Shown piece after piece: positions 57,556 through 64,000 of a DNA stretch of 64,000 nucleotides. The DNA is taken from NCBI RefSeq assembly GCF_022410515.1, contig NZ_JACSDI010000015.1:1-64000 (forward strand), written 5' to 3'. Position 1 is the first letter of the stretch; each line of letters begins with the position of its first letter. The notes beneath the pieces are model-generated. The model saw only the letters and a list, made by a program, of their open reading frames with translations. It did not search any database and was not told the DNA's origin. Origin of the DNA: Shewanella cutis. Its GTDB lineage: Bacteria > Pseudomonadota > Gammaproteobacteria > Enterobacterales > Shewanellaceae. The position numbers and the translations under genes were made by a program.

Positions 57556-58293
57556 TCAATAGCTCTGTAGGACTTGTTTGCCGGCATTACGCCACTGCCC
57601 ACCGTCACGGCTAACTAGCAATACAAATTGATGCTCAAGATAGACGGCCTTCACTTTGCCTTTGAGTAGAACCCTTTCATCCGCCGCTAAAGGGGTTTTG
57701 TCTGTGCTCATTACCGCATCGAGGCCTGTCTGCTCGAGAATGTCAGCAACCGTTAATTCAAGGGATACTTCTTCAAGCTGACCGAGTTTGATTTGCCCCT
57801 TCACACGTCCATCATTGCCAGTTAAACGCAGCCCTAATCCCGCCAAAGCACCAATCACGCCTAGGCCAGTACCACCGTGCTCAGTGAGTTGGATCTGTAA
57901 CTGCTCGGCAAACTGATAAGCGGCCGCTTTGGTGATCACTTCACGCTTGGCTCTGAGCCCAAAGTCTATTAGCGCGTTCACATCATAGTCGGAATCGACA
58001 TCCAAAATTGCAATCCCAGGATCTGCCTTAGGTGCAGACTCCGCGACTAAATGCGCTACCGCCAGACGATGGATCTCCGCCTGCGATAACGGCGACTGCA
58101 ACGCAAAACACATGGCGCTATTGTGGGAGGTGTAAGGAATATCAGGATGCACAAATAATTGGTGCCGGGTGACAAAAGAAGCCTTGCCACCCGAGTTTTG
58201 CGCGAGCAAATGTGCAATTTCCTCGGCTATCTCGCCTGTGCCTTTAGTGCCAATGTCGTCGGTATCATCGATACAAATAAGCCAATTTTTCAT
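57556..58293 (-). CDS. IDDTD-motif protein of the uptake operon
   Basis: A 245-aa protein with WLICIDDTDDIGTKGTGEIA at its N-terminus. IDDTD-type starts also occur in archaeal TiaS, which activates agmatine on tRNA-Ile2, and related nucleotide-binding proteins, suggesting ATP or phosphate chemistry. The body includes EHGGTGLGVIGALAGLGLRL and an OB-like tail (VLLKGKVKAVYLEH). It has none of the zinc-ribbon part of TiaS. It is in the six-gene transporter operon, 15 bases after the S-like gene, so it may modify the imported substrate. Function unknown. Confidence 0.68.
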   Translation of the reverse strand: MKNWLICIDDTDDIGTKGTGEIAEEIAHLLAQNSGGKASFVTRHQLFVHPDIPYTSHNSAMCFALQSPLSQAEIHRLAVAHLVAESAPKADPGIAILDVDSDYDVNALIDFGLRAKREVITKAAAYQFAEQLQIQLTEHGGTGLGVIGALAGLGLRLTGNDGRVKGQIKLGQLEEVSLELTVADILEQTGLDAVMSTDKTPLAADERVLLKGKVKAVYLEHQFVLLVSRDGGQWRNAGKQVLQSY

Positions 58294-58308
58294 CGGTATT
58301 CCTAGCAG

Positions 58309-58851
58309 TTAAAACTTATCACGGTGAAGGAGATCATGAGCCTTAAGCCTATGCAGCACAGGCGGCACCAGTAATGCACCTAAGGTGGCAAAGAATCCGC
58401 CCTTAAGTACGCTTGCGCCCCATTGGATCAGCACAACATCGAAGGCCATACCAGCCAGCACATTAGAGAGTGCCACTTTAACCGCCCACGCCATACAGCC
58501 AACAATGCCTAAAATCATGCAGCGCCAGTGCAGGCTTAAGGTGAGAGGTAGCAACAAGGCCACCAGATCCATCGCGATAGCAGGTAAAATAAACTTCAAT
58601 AAAATCATCGGGCCGCCCTTGCCAACACCGAGCGCCATCGCGACTAGACCTGCAATTCCGCCACAGGCAATCATGCTGCCAAAACGCCCTAGTACGCCGT
58701 AGCAAATCAAATAGAAGAAACTCATCAAAAACATGCTATGGCCAGAAATCCCGAGCTTAAGCCTTAACATACTCGTCAATGCCACCAACAAAGTGGCGCA
58801 AAAACCAATAAACAGCGAGTCCTGCAAACTCAGAGGAAGTTTTTTCTTCAT
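58309..58851 (-). CDS. Small membrane protein, candidate ECF S component
   Basis: A 180-aa integral membrane protein with five to six hydrophobic segments (about 7-30, 37-57, 62-77, 84-110, 115-135, 145-165). This fits the size and topology of substrate-binding S subunits of ECF transporters, but I cannot match it to a named S family. The ATG at 58851 overlaps the EcfT-like gene's stop as ATGA; an upstream ATG at 58875 is in frame. It follows an EcfT-like permease and a fused EcfA pair, which is the main reason for the call. Confidence 0.6.
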   Translation of the reverse strand: MKKKLPLSLQDSLFIGFCATLLVALTSMLRLKLGISGHSMFLMSFFYLICYGVLGRFGSMIACGGIAGLVAMALGVGKGGPMILLKFILPAIAMDLVALLLPLTLSLHWRCMILGIVGCMAWAVKVALSNVLAGMAFDVVLIQWGASVLKGGFFATLGALLVPPVLHRLKAHDLLHRDKF

Positions 58852-59549
58852 TTTTTGTCTCTCGGTGAGTGCCAATGGGTGACACGCGTACTCTTGCCAA
58901 AGTGACGACTCTGGGCCGCAACCGCCATCTGGCGAGATAATTTAAGTAATTGGATTAATACAGGAAATAGCACGCAATACACTAGCTCAGGCCAATTTTT
59001 AGGATTTCGCAGCGCCTTAGGAGTAATACGCGCGCCGCGTAGACATTGGATCTGGTAAATCTCGCGCACTTCCTCCGCCATATAGGGCAGCAAACTCAAA
59101 GATGCGGCCACCACAAAGGCCCATTTGCTCGGCAAAAAGGCACTTAATACTTCGCCAATGCGCTCGGGTGCCGCTGTGATACACAACCACCAGCCAGGAA
59201 TAGTCGCCAACATAATCCGCCCGACCACCACAGCGCCTTGAGCTAAATGGCCAACACCATAGAGCAACAGATAAAGACTCAAAGTAATCGTCAGTTGAAT
59301 CACACCGAGTTTAACCACGCCCATGATACTACCGCGGCGCGCTAAGCCATGGAGCACTAAAAAGCCGTTAATCGCCGCTAGCGGCAACAATAAATCGACG
59401 GGCAATACAAAAGCGCAGGCTGAAAGTATGCACACGAAAAACAGCGACAACGCACACAACATGGTTTCTTGGCATTCTCGACTCCAACATCTGCGCACGA
59501 ATAGTCGCCATCGACTACAACTAACCCACATCGCGCTCATCCATCGCAA
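58848..59549 (-). CDS. EcfT-like permease
   Basis: A 233-aa protein with an N-terminal hydrophobic half and a C-terminal cytoplasmic part. The two Ala-Arg-Gly-type coupling motifs expected of EcfT are suggested by QCLRGARITPKAL (about 173-185) and AAQSRHFGKSTRV (about 213-225), which would dock on the ATPase. Overlap with the ATPase gene is 29 bases; later starts (59540 or 59531, overlapping the ATPase stop) are possible. It should be the energy-coupling membrane subunit. Confidence 0.75.
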   Translation of the reverse strand: MRWMSAMWVSCSRWRLFVRRCWSRECQETMLCALSLFFVCILSACAFVLPVDLLLPLAAINGFLVLHGLARRGSIMGVVKLGVIQLTITLSLYLLLYGVGHLAQGAVVVGRIMLATIPGWWLCITAAPERIGEVLSAFLPSKWAFVVAASLSLLPYMAEEVREIYQIQCLRGARITPKALRNPKNWPELVYCVLFPVLIQLLKLSRQMAVAAQSRHFGKSTRVTHWHSPRDKK

Positions 59550-60888
59550 AAATGGTTTCCGTCAGTAGACCGTTATATAAACTTAGTTGCCTAGACACCG
59601 CGCTATGCTCCACAACTCTATGACTGCTCATAAGAATCGCGCAGCCTTGAGCGCTGAGACGCTTAAGTAGATACCAAACTTTTCCATAGTAATGTTTATC
59701 CATACCCGCGAGCGGATCATCAAGTAGCAGCACCTTAGGCTGCAAACATGCTAACGAAGCTAAGGCGATAAGATGCTGTTGACCGTACGACAATTTATGG
59801 GGTGACTGCTCGGCAAGCATCATTAACCCAAGTTCTGCCAGCATTTGCTCGGCACGCTCTTTCGGAAGACCAAAACGATGGAGGCTAAACTGCATTTCAG
59901 TCAGTACACTGGTTTCAAAGAGTTGTCGGTTTGACCTTTGCAACAATAGCCCTAACTCGCCACCATAGACACCTAATTTAGGCTTACGACCTAATACTTT
60001 GAGCGGTATTCGCAGCTTTAAGCTAAGTATCCCCGCGATAGATTTTAATAAGCTGGTTTTACCTGAACCATTGGCCCCTACTAGCGCCACGATCTCGCCA
60101 GCATGTAACTGAAATCCCTGCGGACAACGAAACAATGGCTGGCAACCATCAAAACAAAAATCAAATGCTTCAGCGCTGACCAGCACTTTGCCCTGATGGC
60201 TAGCACTCCCCCTATATCGAGTCGGTTCATCATGCATTGGGGTATCTCTCACGGTATAAATCCCCGCAGATAATCGGCCTGCCTCTAATTGCCAATAATG
60301 ATTGATAATATCGGTAAAGGCCGCTGCATTATGCTCAACCAACACCAAGGCCATGCCTTCGGCAATAAGGTCGCGCAGAACGGTCAATAGTTCACTTACA
60401 CCATGGTCATCGAGCTGCGCCCATGGCTCATCAAGCAAGAGTAAGTGCGGCTCACAAACGAGTTGGGCGGCAATCATCAAACGGTATTTTTGACCAAGGG
60501 AAAGGGTACTCACCGGAGTATCAAGCCGTAAAAACAGCCCTACACGTCGCAGGGCTAGCTGTACTTTAGGCAACATATTCTCGGCGGGTATACCGAGATT
60601 CTCTAAGGCGAAGGCGACTTCGGCACCCACTGTTTGCCTAAGTAGCTGAGTTTGCGGGTCCTGCATCACTAAGCCAGTGATCAGCTCGGAGTGGCGCCAA
60701 ATTTCACCCTCATGCGGGCGATTCTGTACGCCCGCCAGTAGATTTAATAGGCTCGATTTACCCGAGCCAGTTGGCCCACTCACACAATGGCATTGGCCTG
60801 CGCCAATCGAGAACTTAAGCTCCTGTAAAACTGGGGCTAGCTGGCTGCCATAGTTAAAGCTGACACCGTCGAGCTCGAGTAATTTCAT
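59521..60888 (-). CDS. Fused double ECF-type ABC ATPase
   Basis: A 455-aa protein with two complete ABC ATPase domains in one chain, like fused EcfA1-EcfA2. The first has Walker A GPTGSGKS (38-45), signature LSLGQ and Walker B LLLLDEPWAQLD. The second has GANGSGKTS (about 270-278), LSYGQQ and VLLLDDPLAGMD. Both catalytic sets look intact, though the second Walker B has Asp in place of the usual Glu after the first Asp, which may weaken hydrolysis. The start is 1 base after the TonB receptor's stop, so the genes are one operon. Confidence 0.88.
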   Translation of the reverse strand: MKLLELDGVSFNYGSQLAPVLQELKFSIGAGQCHCVSGPTGSGKSSLLNLLAGVQNRPHEGEIWRHSELITGLVMQDPQTQLLRQTVGAEVAFALENLGIPAENMLPKVQLALRRVGLFLRLDTPVSTLSLGQKYRLMIAAQLVCEPHLLLLDEPWAQLDDHGVSELLTVLRDLIAEGMALVLVEHNAAAFTDIINHYWQLEAGRLSAGIYTVRDTPMHDEPTRYRGSASHQGKVLVSAEAFDFCFDGCQPLFRCPQGFQLHAGEIVALVGANGSGKTSLLKSIAGILSLKLRIPLKVLGRKPKLGVYGGELGLLLQRSNRQLFETSVLTEMQFSLHRFGLPKERAEQMLAELGLMMLAEQSPHKLSYGQQHLIALASLACLQPKVLLLDDPLAGMDKHYYGKVWYLLKRLSAQGCAILMSSHRVVEHSAVSRQLSLYNGLLTETIFAMDERDVG

Positions 60889-60889
60889 C

Positions 60890-63007
60890 TTAAATCTGCC
60901 AGTTCACACCCACGAAGAACTGACGGCCAGCCTGAGGCAGGGCTTCACTCTGGTAGTAGTTCTCATCCAATAGGTTAGTGGCGCGCAGATACACTTCTAA
61001 CTTATCGGCGATCAGCGGCTGCACTAAGTTGATATCCACTAAGGTGTAGTTATCCAGCGATTGTTTTTGGTACTGGCTCTGCCCGTTTACCTTCACTTGT
61101 GTTGCATACACCTGATCGAGGATACGCTCTACATTCAGGTGGATTTGCGTCTCGAAGGGGAACTGGTAGCTCATTTGCCAACGTAACTGATGACGAGGAC
61201 GGTATTGCAGCGTATCTAAGGTATCGTCGCCTTCCATTTCTTTTGAATCTAAGAAACTGTAGGAGAAGCTCAGATCTAAATGCTCAATCGCATGGTTATT
61301 AATTTGGAAATCAATCCCTTTGAACTCATAGCGCCCCATATTTTGGTAGAATCCATTCGTATCTTTGGCGATATAGTTCTTCGCATCCGTGTAATAACCG
61401 TAGAGCGAGAAGTCGGTGCTAGCCGGTATGTTTTGCTCAAGACCTAGCTCGACATGCTTAGATTCTTCCGCTTCTAACTCACTATTACCCGATGATTGCG
61501 AGTACAAGTTCACCATAGAGGGGAAACGCACCTTACGAGCAACACTCAGGCTCAAACGTGAATCAGGTACCACCTGCCAGTAGCTAGAAGCCATTGCCGA
61601 GTAGTTATCATCCGTACTATCTGAGGTATCGAGAGAATGGAAGGCGCCGCCGAAGGTAAAGCCATAGTTATGCTCAGATTGATACTGATATTCGGCCGCT
61701 GCGGTATATAGCCACGCAGAATCGTTTAGATTTTCAGCGCCGCCGGAACCGCCGCCACTACCAGTGCCACCGCCAGAACCAGTTCCACTACCAGTTCCAC
61801 CACCACTACCAGAGCCACCGCCAGAACCTGTTCCACTACCGCTGCCTGAGCCGCTGCCAGACCCAGTGCCAGAGTTATTCCCGCTACCACTGCCTGTATT
61901 GCTTGAGTAAGTATCTACGACTGACTTCCAACTCTGTTCCTCTGCAATCACAGAGGTGGTTAACAGCCCGGCCTTATGAAAATCAGTGATCAGCTGTAAA
62001 TTGACCCCTTGAACCACGGAGCGACCGTCTTGAGTTTGCGTTAATGCCAAATAAGTTTCATCGGCATAAGCGGCTTCTAAGGTATCGCTTTGATTGTGAT
62101 AGCCAAAACCACGCAGGGTAAAAGTATCGTCGAACTGATGGGCTAAGCCGAGCTGGAAGGTATGTGAATCGTAATCGTCGGTGCGCTCATACTTAAGTTT
62201 GCCACTGCCAGTTCCATCACGGGCAGGTTTGCCCCATTCGCCATTACGCAGTGCCGCGTTGGCAATCAGTTGGGTCTTATCCGATAACCAGTAACTACCT
62301 TGGGCATAAACGTTGGTGACTTCTTTATCTGAGTTGGCACGCAGTTCACCGTCTTGATATTTGGTCGGCTCGAAATCGTTCGACATCGGGAAACCATCGG
62401 TCTGCTGGCGACTAACACTCACCAATCCCTGCCAATCCTCACCCGAGCCAGCGGCGCTGATATCACCATTAAAGGTATTGTCTTTACCCGCTTCTAAACG
62501 GCCTGACAAAGCCGGCGCACTTCTGCCTTGTTTGGTAATGATATTGATCACCCCACCAGCACCGCTTGGACCATAGAGAACCGATGTTGGTCCAACTGAC
62601 ACTTCTACCGAGGCAATTTGACTGGTGGGGATCACGCTCGGGTCGAACTGACCATCATCGGCACTGCTCATGGGCACGCCGTTGACCAATAAAGTGACAT
62701 GGCGAGTCTTAAAACCACGAATATCGACTCTAGGGGTGCCATCTCCGCCAACACGGATATAGACTCCGGGCACATTTTTCAGCACTTGGTCTAAGGTCTG
62801 TGCACCCAAGGCGCGGATTTCGGCCTCATCTATGCTCCAATGGGTGGTCGCCAATTGTTCCGCGTCAGCGCCTTCGCCGTGGACGACAATCACTTCATTC
62901 ACATTTAGCAGGGGATCACGAGTGATTTCATCGGCATGGCTAGTAAAAATGAGTCCAATCGCAAATGCCAAGGAAGACACTCTAACGGCGGTATTTCTGG
63001 TAATCAT
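60890..63007 (-). CDS. TonB-dependent outer-membrane receptor with Gly/Ser tract
   Basis: A 705-aa receptor. The signal peptide (about 1-25) is followed by a TonB-box-like NEVIVVHGEG, a plug domain (TLDQVLKNVPGVYIRVGGDG, YGPSGAGGVINIITKQG) and a 22-strand-type barrel ending FVGVNWQI. Between about residues 369 and 424 lies a Gly/Ser-rich stretch, made of GSGSG and GTGSGGG units, in what should be an extracellular loop. Receptors of this class import siderophores, cobalamin, haem or other scarce compounds. The substrate is unknown; the linked ECF genes point to a vitamin- or metal-like compound rather than a siderophore. Confidence 0.9.
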   Translation of the reverse strand: MITRNTAVRVSSLAFAIGLIFTSHADEITRDPLLNVNEVIVVHGEGADAEQLATTHWSIDEAEIRALGAQTLDQVLKNVPGVYIRVGGDGTPRVDIRGFKTRHVTLLVNGVPMSSADDGQFDPSVIPTSQIASVEVSVGPTSVLYGPSGAGGVINIITKQGRSAPALSGRLEAGKDNTFNGDISAAGSGEDWQGLVSVSRQQTDGFPMSNDFEPTKYQDGELRANSDKEVTNVYAQGSYWLSDKTQLIANAALRNGEWGKPARDGTGSGKLKYERTDDYDSHTFQLGLAHQFDDTFTLRGFGYHNQSDTLEAAYADETYLALTQTQDGRSVVQGVNLQLITDFHKAGLLTTSVIAEEQSWKSVVDTYSSNTGSGSGNNSGTGSGSGSGSGSGTGSGGGSGSGGGTGSGTGSGGGTGSGGGSGGAENLNDSAWLYTAAAEYQYQSEHNYGFTFGGAFHSLDTSDSTDDNYSAMASSYWQVVPDSRLSLSVARKVRFPSMVNLYSQSSGNSELEAEESKHVELGLEQNIPASTDFSLYGYYTDAKNYIAKDTNGFYQNMGRYEFKGIDFQINNHAIEHLDLSFSYSFLDSKEMEGDDTLDTLQYRPRHQLRWQMSYQFPFETQIHLNVERILDQVYATQVKVNGQSQYQKQSLDNYTLVDINLVQPLIADKLEVYLRATNLLDENYYQSEALPQAGRQFFVGVNWQI
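61741..61900 (-). repeat. In-frame Gly/Ser repeat tract in the receptor gene
   Basis: About 160 bases of imperfect 6- to 18-base repeats encode alternating Gly-Ser, Gly-Thr and Gly-Gly. All units are multiples of three, so slippage would change loop length without breaking the frame. Confidence 0.8.
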
Positions 63008-63426
63008 ATTATTGTTGTCATACAGGAAATTTAAGATGTGACCCCTATTGTGGCCTCTAATATTTCCGTCTCAACCTTTAAAAAACCAAAAACCAACCTA
63101 GATCAACCAATAGAAACAAATGGAAAACGCATTCCCCGTAAAGCAGACAAAATGTCTAGCACATACCACTATATCGACAAAAAGACCCATCTTAGTCACA
63201 TTTTTGTACGTCTCAAAATGAGACTATGGTAAAAGTCACACACTCGCGGGTTGCATCTTGACACTGAAGAGCTCGGCCTTTAATTTGAGCGAAAGATTCT
63301 TATTTACACGCACTCAACCACTTGGTGTAAATAACTTTAAATTGACGACATTAACTTGGTTCATATTCACCGCTGAGACCGCTAACTTCAGCCAGCCCCT
63401 TCATTTCGTTACCTTTGGAGTTTTAC
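63008..63426. other. Divergent promoter region, uptake operon / menF
   Basis: No gene or recognised riboswitch is seen. The inverted repeat GTCTCA-AAA-TGAGAC (63210-63224) is annotated separately. No Fur box or cobalamin element was recognised. Confidence 0.5.
63210..63224. promoter_or_regulatory. 15-bp inverted repeat, candidate operator
   Basis: GTCTCA and TGAGAC are perfect complements around AAA, about 200 bases before each divergent gene. It could be a regulator site. No regulator gene is adjacent. Confidence 0.4.
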
Positions 63427-64000
63427 TTGCCTGCTCACGCCCTGTCTGAAGACCTCAAGTCTCTCATCGACAAACTTATTCAAATGAAACAGGTTCCCGC
63501 GACGGAGCTGATAGTGCAGTTATCCTTAAAAACTGTCTCTATCCCTTTGATTTCATGGCTGGCATCACAAACCCTCTATCCGCGCATCTACTGGCATGGA
63601 CGTGACAAGGTTGAAGAAGTTGCGGCCATTGGTGCATGTAAAGACTTCAAATTCGAAACTGGCGTCGACGATAAGGCATTAGCCAATGTTTACGAGCAGC
63701 AACGCATGTTGTCTAGCAATCCTGACATTCGTTACTATGGTGGTGTTGCCTTTGATCGCAGTATCGAATCTTGGCCCGAGTTTGGTAATACCCGCTTTGT
63801 GTTACCCAGAATTGAGTTTAGACGCAGCGCAAATCAGTTTAGTTTGCGGGTGAATCTCAATTTTGCCGATAATAATCCTATCGATGAAATCGACCTCGCT
63901 ATCGCCGCCATTGAAGCTGTTATGCCTGCGCGCCCCTTGGCGCCACCAAACAAACTTACCCTAATAAGCCGTCAGGATGTTCCTGACTTTCCGCGTTGGA
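63427..64000 (+). CDS. menF: Isochorismate synthase MenF, N-terminal part
   Basis: The first 191 codons of a menaquinone-pathway isochorismate synthase, cut by the window end. The frame begins at TTG (63427), with TTTGGAG 6 bases upstream; no ATG fits. The visible part, LPAHALSEDLKSLIDKLIQM then PRIYWHGRDKVEEVAAIGAC, YYGGVAFDRS and LPRIEFRRS, matches the N-terminal half of MenF/EntC-type enzymes. It lacks the C-terminal catalytic half only because of truncation by the window. Menaquinone is a major anaerobic quinone in Shewanella. Confidence 0.92.
   Translation, partial: MPAHALSEDLKSLIDKLIQMKQVPATELIVQLSLKTVSIPLISWLASQTLYPRIYWHGRDKVEEVAAIGACKDFKFETGVDDKALANVYEQQRMLSSNPDIRYYGGVAFDRSIESWPEFGNTRFVLPRIEFRRSANQFSLRVNLNFADNNPIDEIDLAIAAIEAVMPARPLAPPNKLTLISRQDVPDFPRW

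Noticed and set aside
63008-63426. Cobalamin riboswitch or Fur box before the TonB receptor
   Set aside because: No conserved cobalamin-element core or GATAAT-type Fur repeats were seen.

Overview
The window reads as chromosomal DNA of a Shewanella (Gammaproteobacteria), probably close to the S. oneidensis group. This placement is inferred from gene content and order: polA - Spot 42 RNA - engB with a two-haem cytochrome c4, kbl-tdh, waaA-kdkA with heptosyltransferase-like genes, coaD, TorF-type outer-membrane proteins, prlC, gor, a DUF3612-type XRE regulator and menF. No database search was possible. Most of the window is dense housekeeping sequence; the accessory parts are an AT-rich glycosyltransferase block, several transposase-less repeat elements, and a small integron-cassette island.

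Layout: 0.6-2.4 kb, the rRNA methyltransferases rsmJ and rlmJ, divergent. 2.5-4.9 kb, a lemA - DUF3137-like - lytic transglycosylase operon on the minus strand. 4.9-7.1 kb, a candidate small RNA, two small membrane proteins, a mobile repeat and cytochrome c4. 7.3-11.8 kb, engB, Spot 42 (spf) and polA. 12.1-17.3 kb, elbB, glpE-glpG, kbl-tdh (threonine catabolism) and a TetR regulator. 17.6-30.5 kb, cell-surface polysaccharide genes: waaA, kdkA, a family-9 glycosyltransferase, four more glycosyltransferases and wecB (AT-rich), coaD, a Wzi-like porin, a UDP-glucuronate-type epimerase and ugd. 30.8-33.9 kb, a three-gene GT2 - TVP38-like - ArnT-like membrane module. 34-39.2 kb, repeats, then an RND efflux pump (membrane fusion protein and inner-membrane pump). 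40-48.5 kb, a TorF-like protein, a Tag-type glycosylase, a GST, a thioesterase, prlC, a second outer-membrane protein and gor.

The most unusual part is 48.9-50.5 kb. Two attC recombination sites (49879-49998 and 50359-50485) mark integron gene cassettes with no integrase in the window. The first cassette encodes a protein with a HEPN-type R-N-x3-H motif, the signature of a large RNase family. The second has no reading frame but carries on the minus strand a 93-nt tRNA-like RNA: a perfect 7-bp acceptor stem, an encoded CCA end and a perfect T arm, but no recognisable D or anticodon arm. A HEPN protein next to a tRNA-like RNA is a candidate undescribed effector/RNA pair; any functional link is inference. 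Tandem repeats then lead to a DUF3612-type XRE regulator, divergent from a small protein with a malate-synthase-like motif.

The right end (57.3-63.0 kb) is a compact six-gene minus-strand operon: a TonB-dependent receptor with a long Gly/Ser tract, a fused double ECF-type ATPase, an EcfT-like permease, a small membrane protein that may be the substrate-binding S subunit, an IDDTD-motif protein and an 80-aa Cys-containing protein. This looks like a complete outer-to-inner membrane uptake route for an unidentified micronutrient. The window ends inside menF (TTG start), which diverges from the operon.
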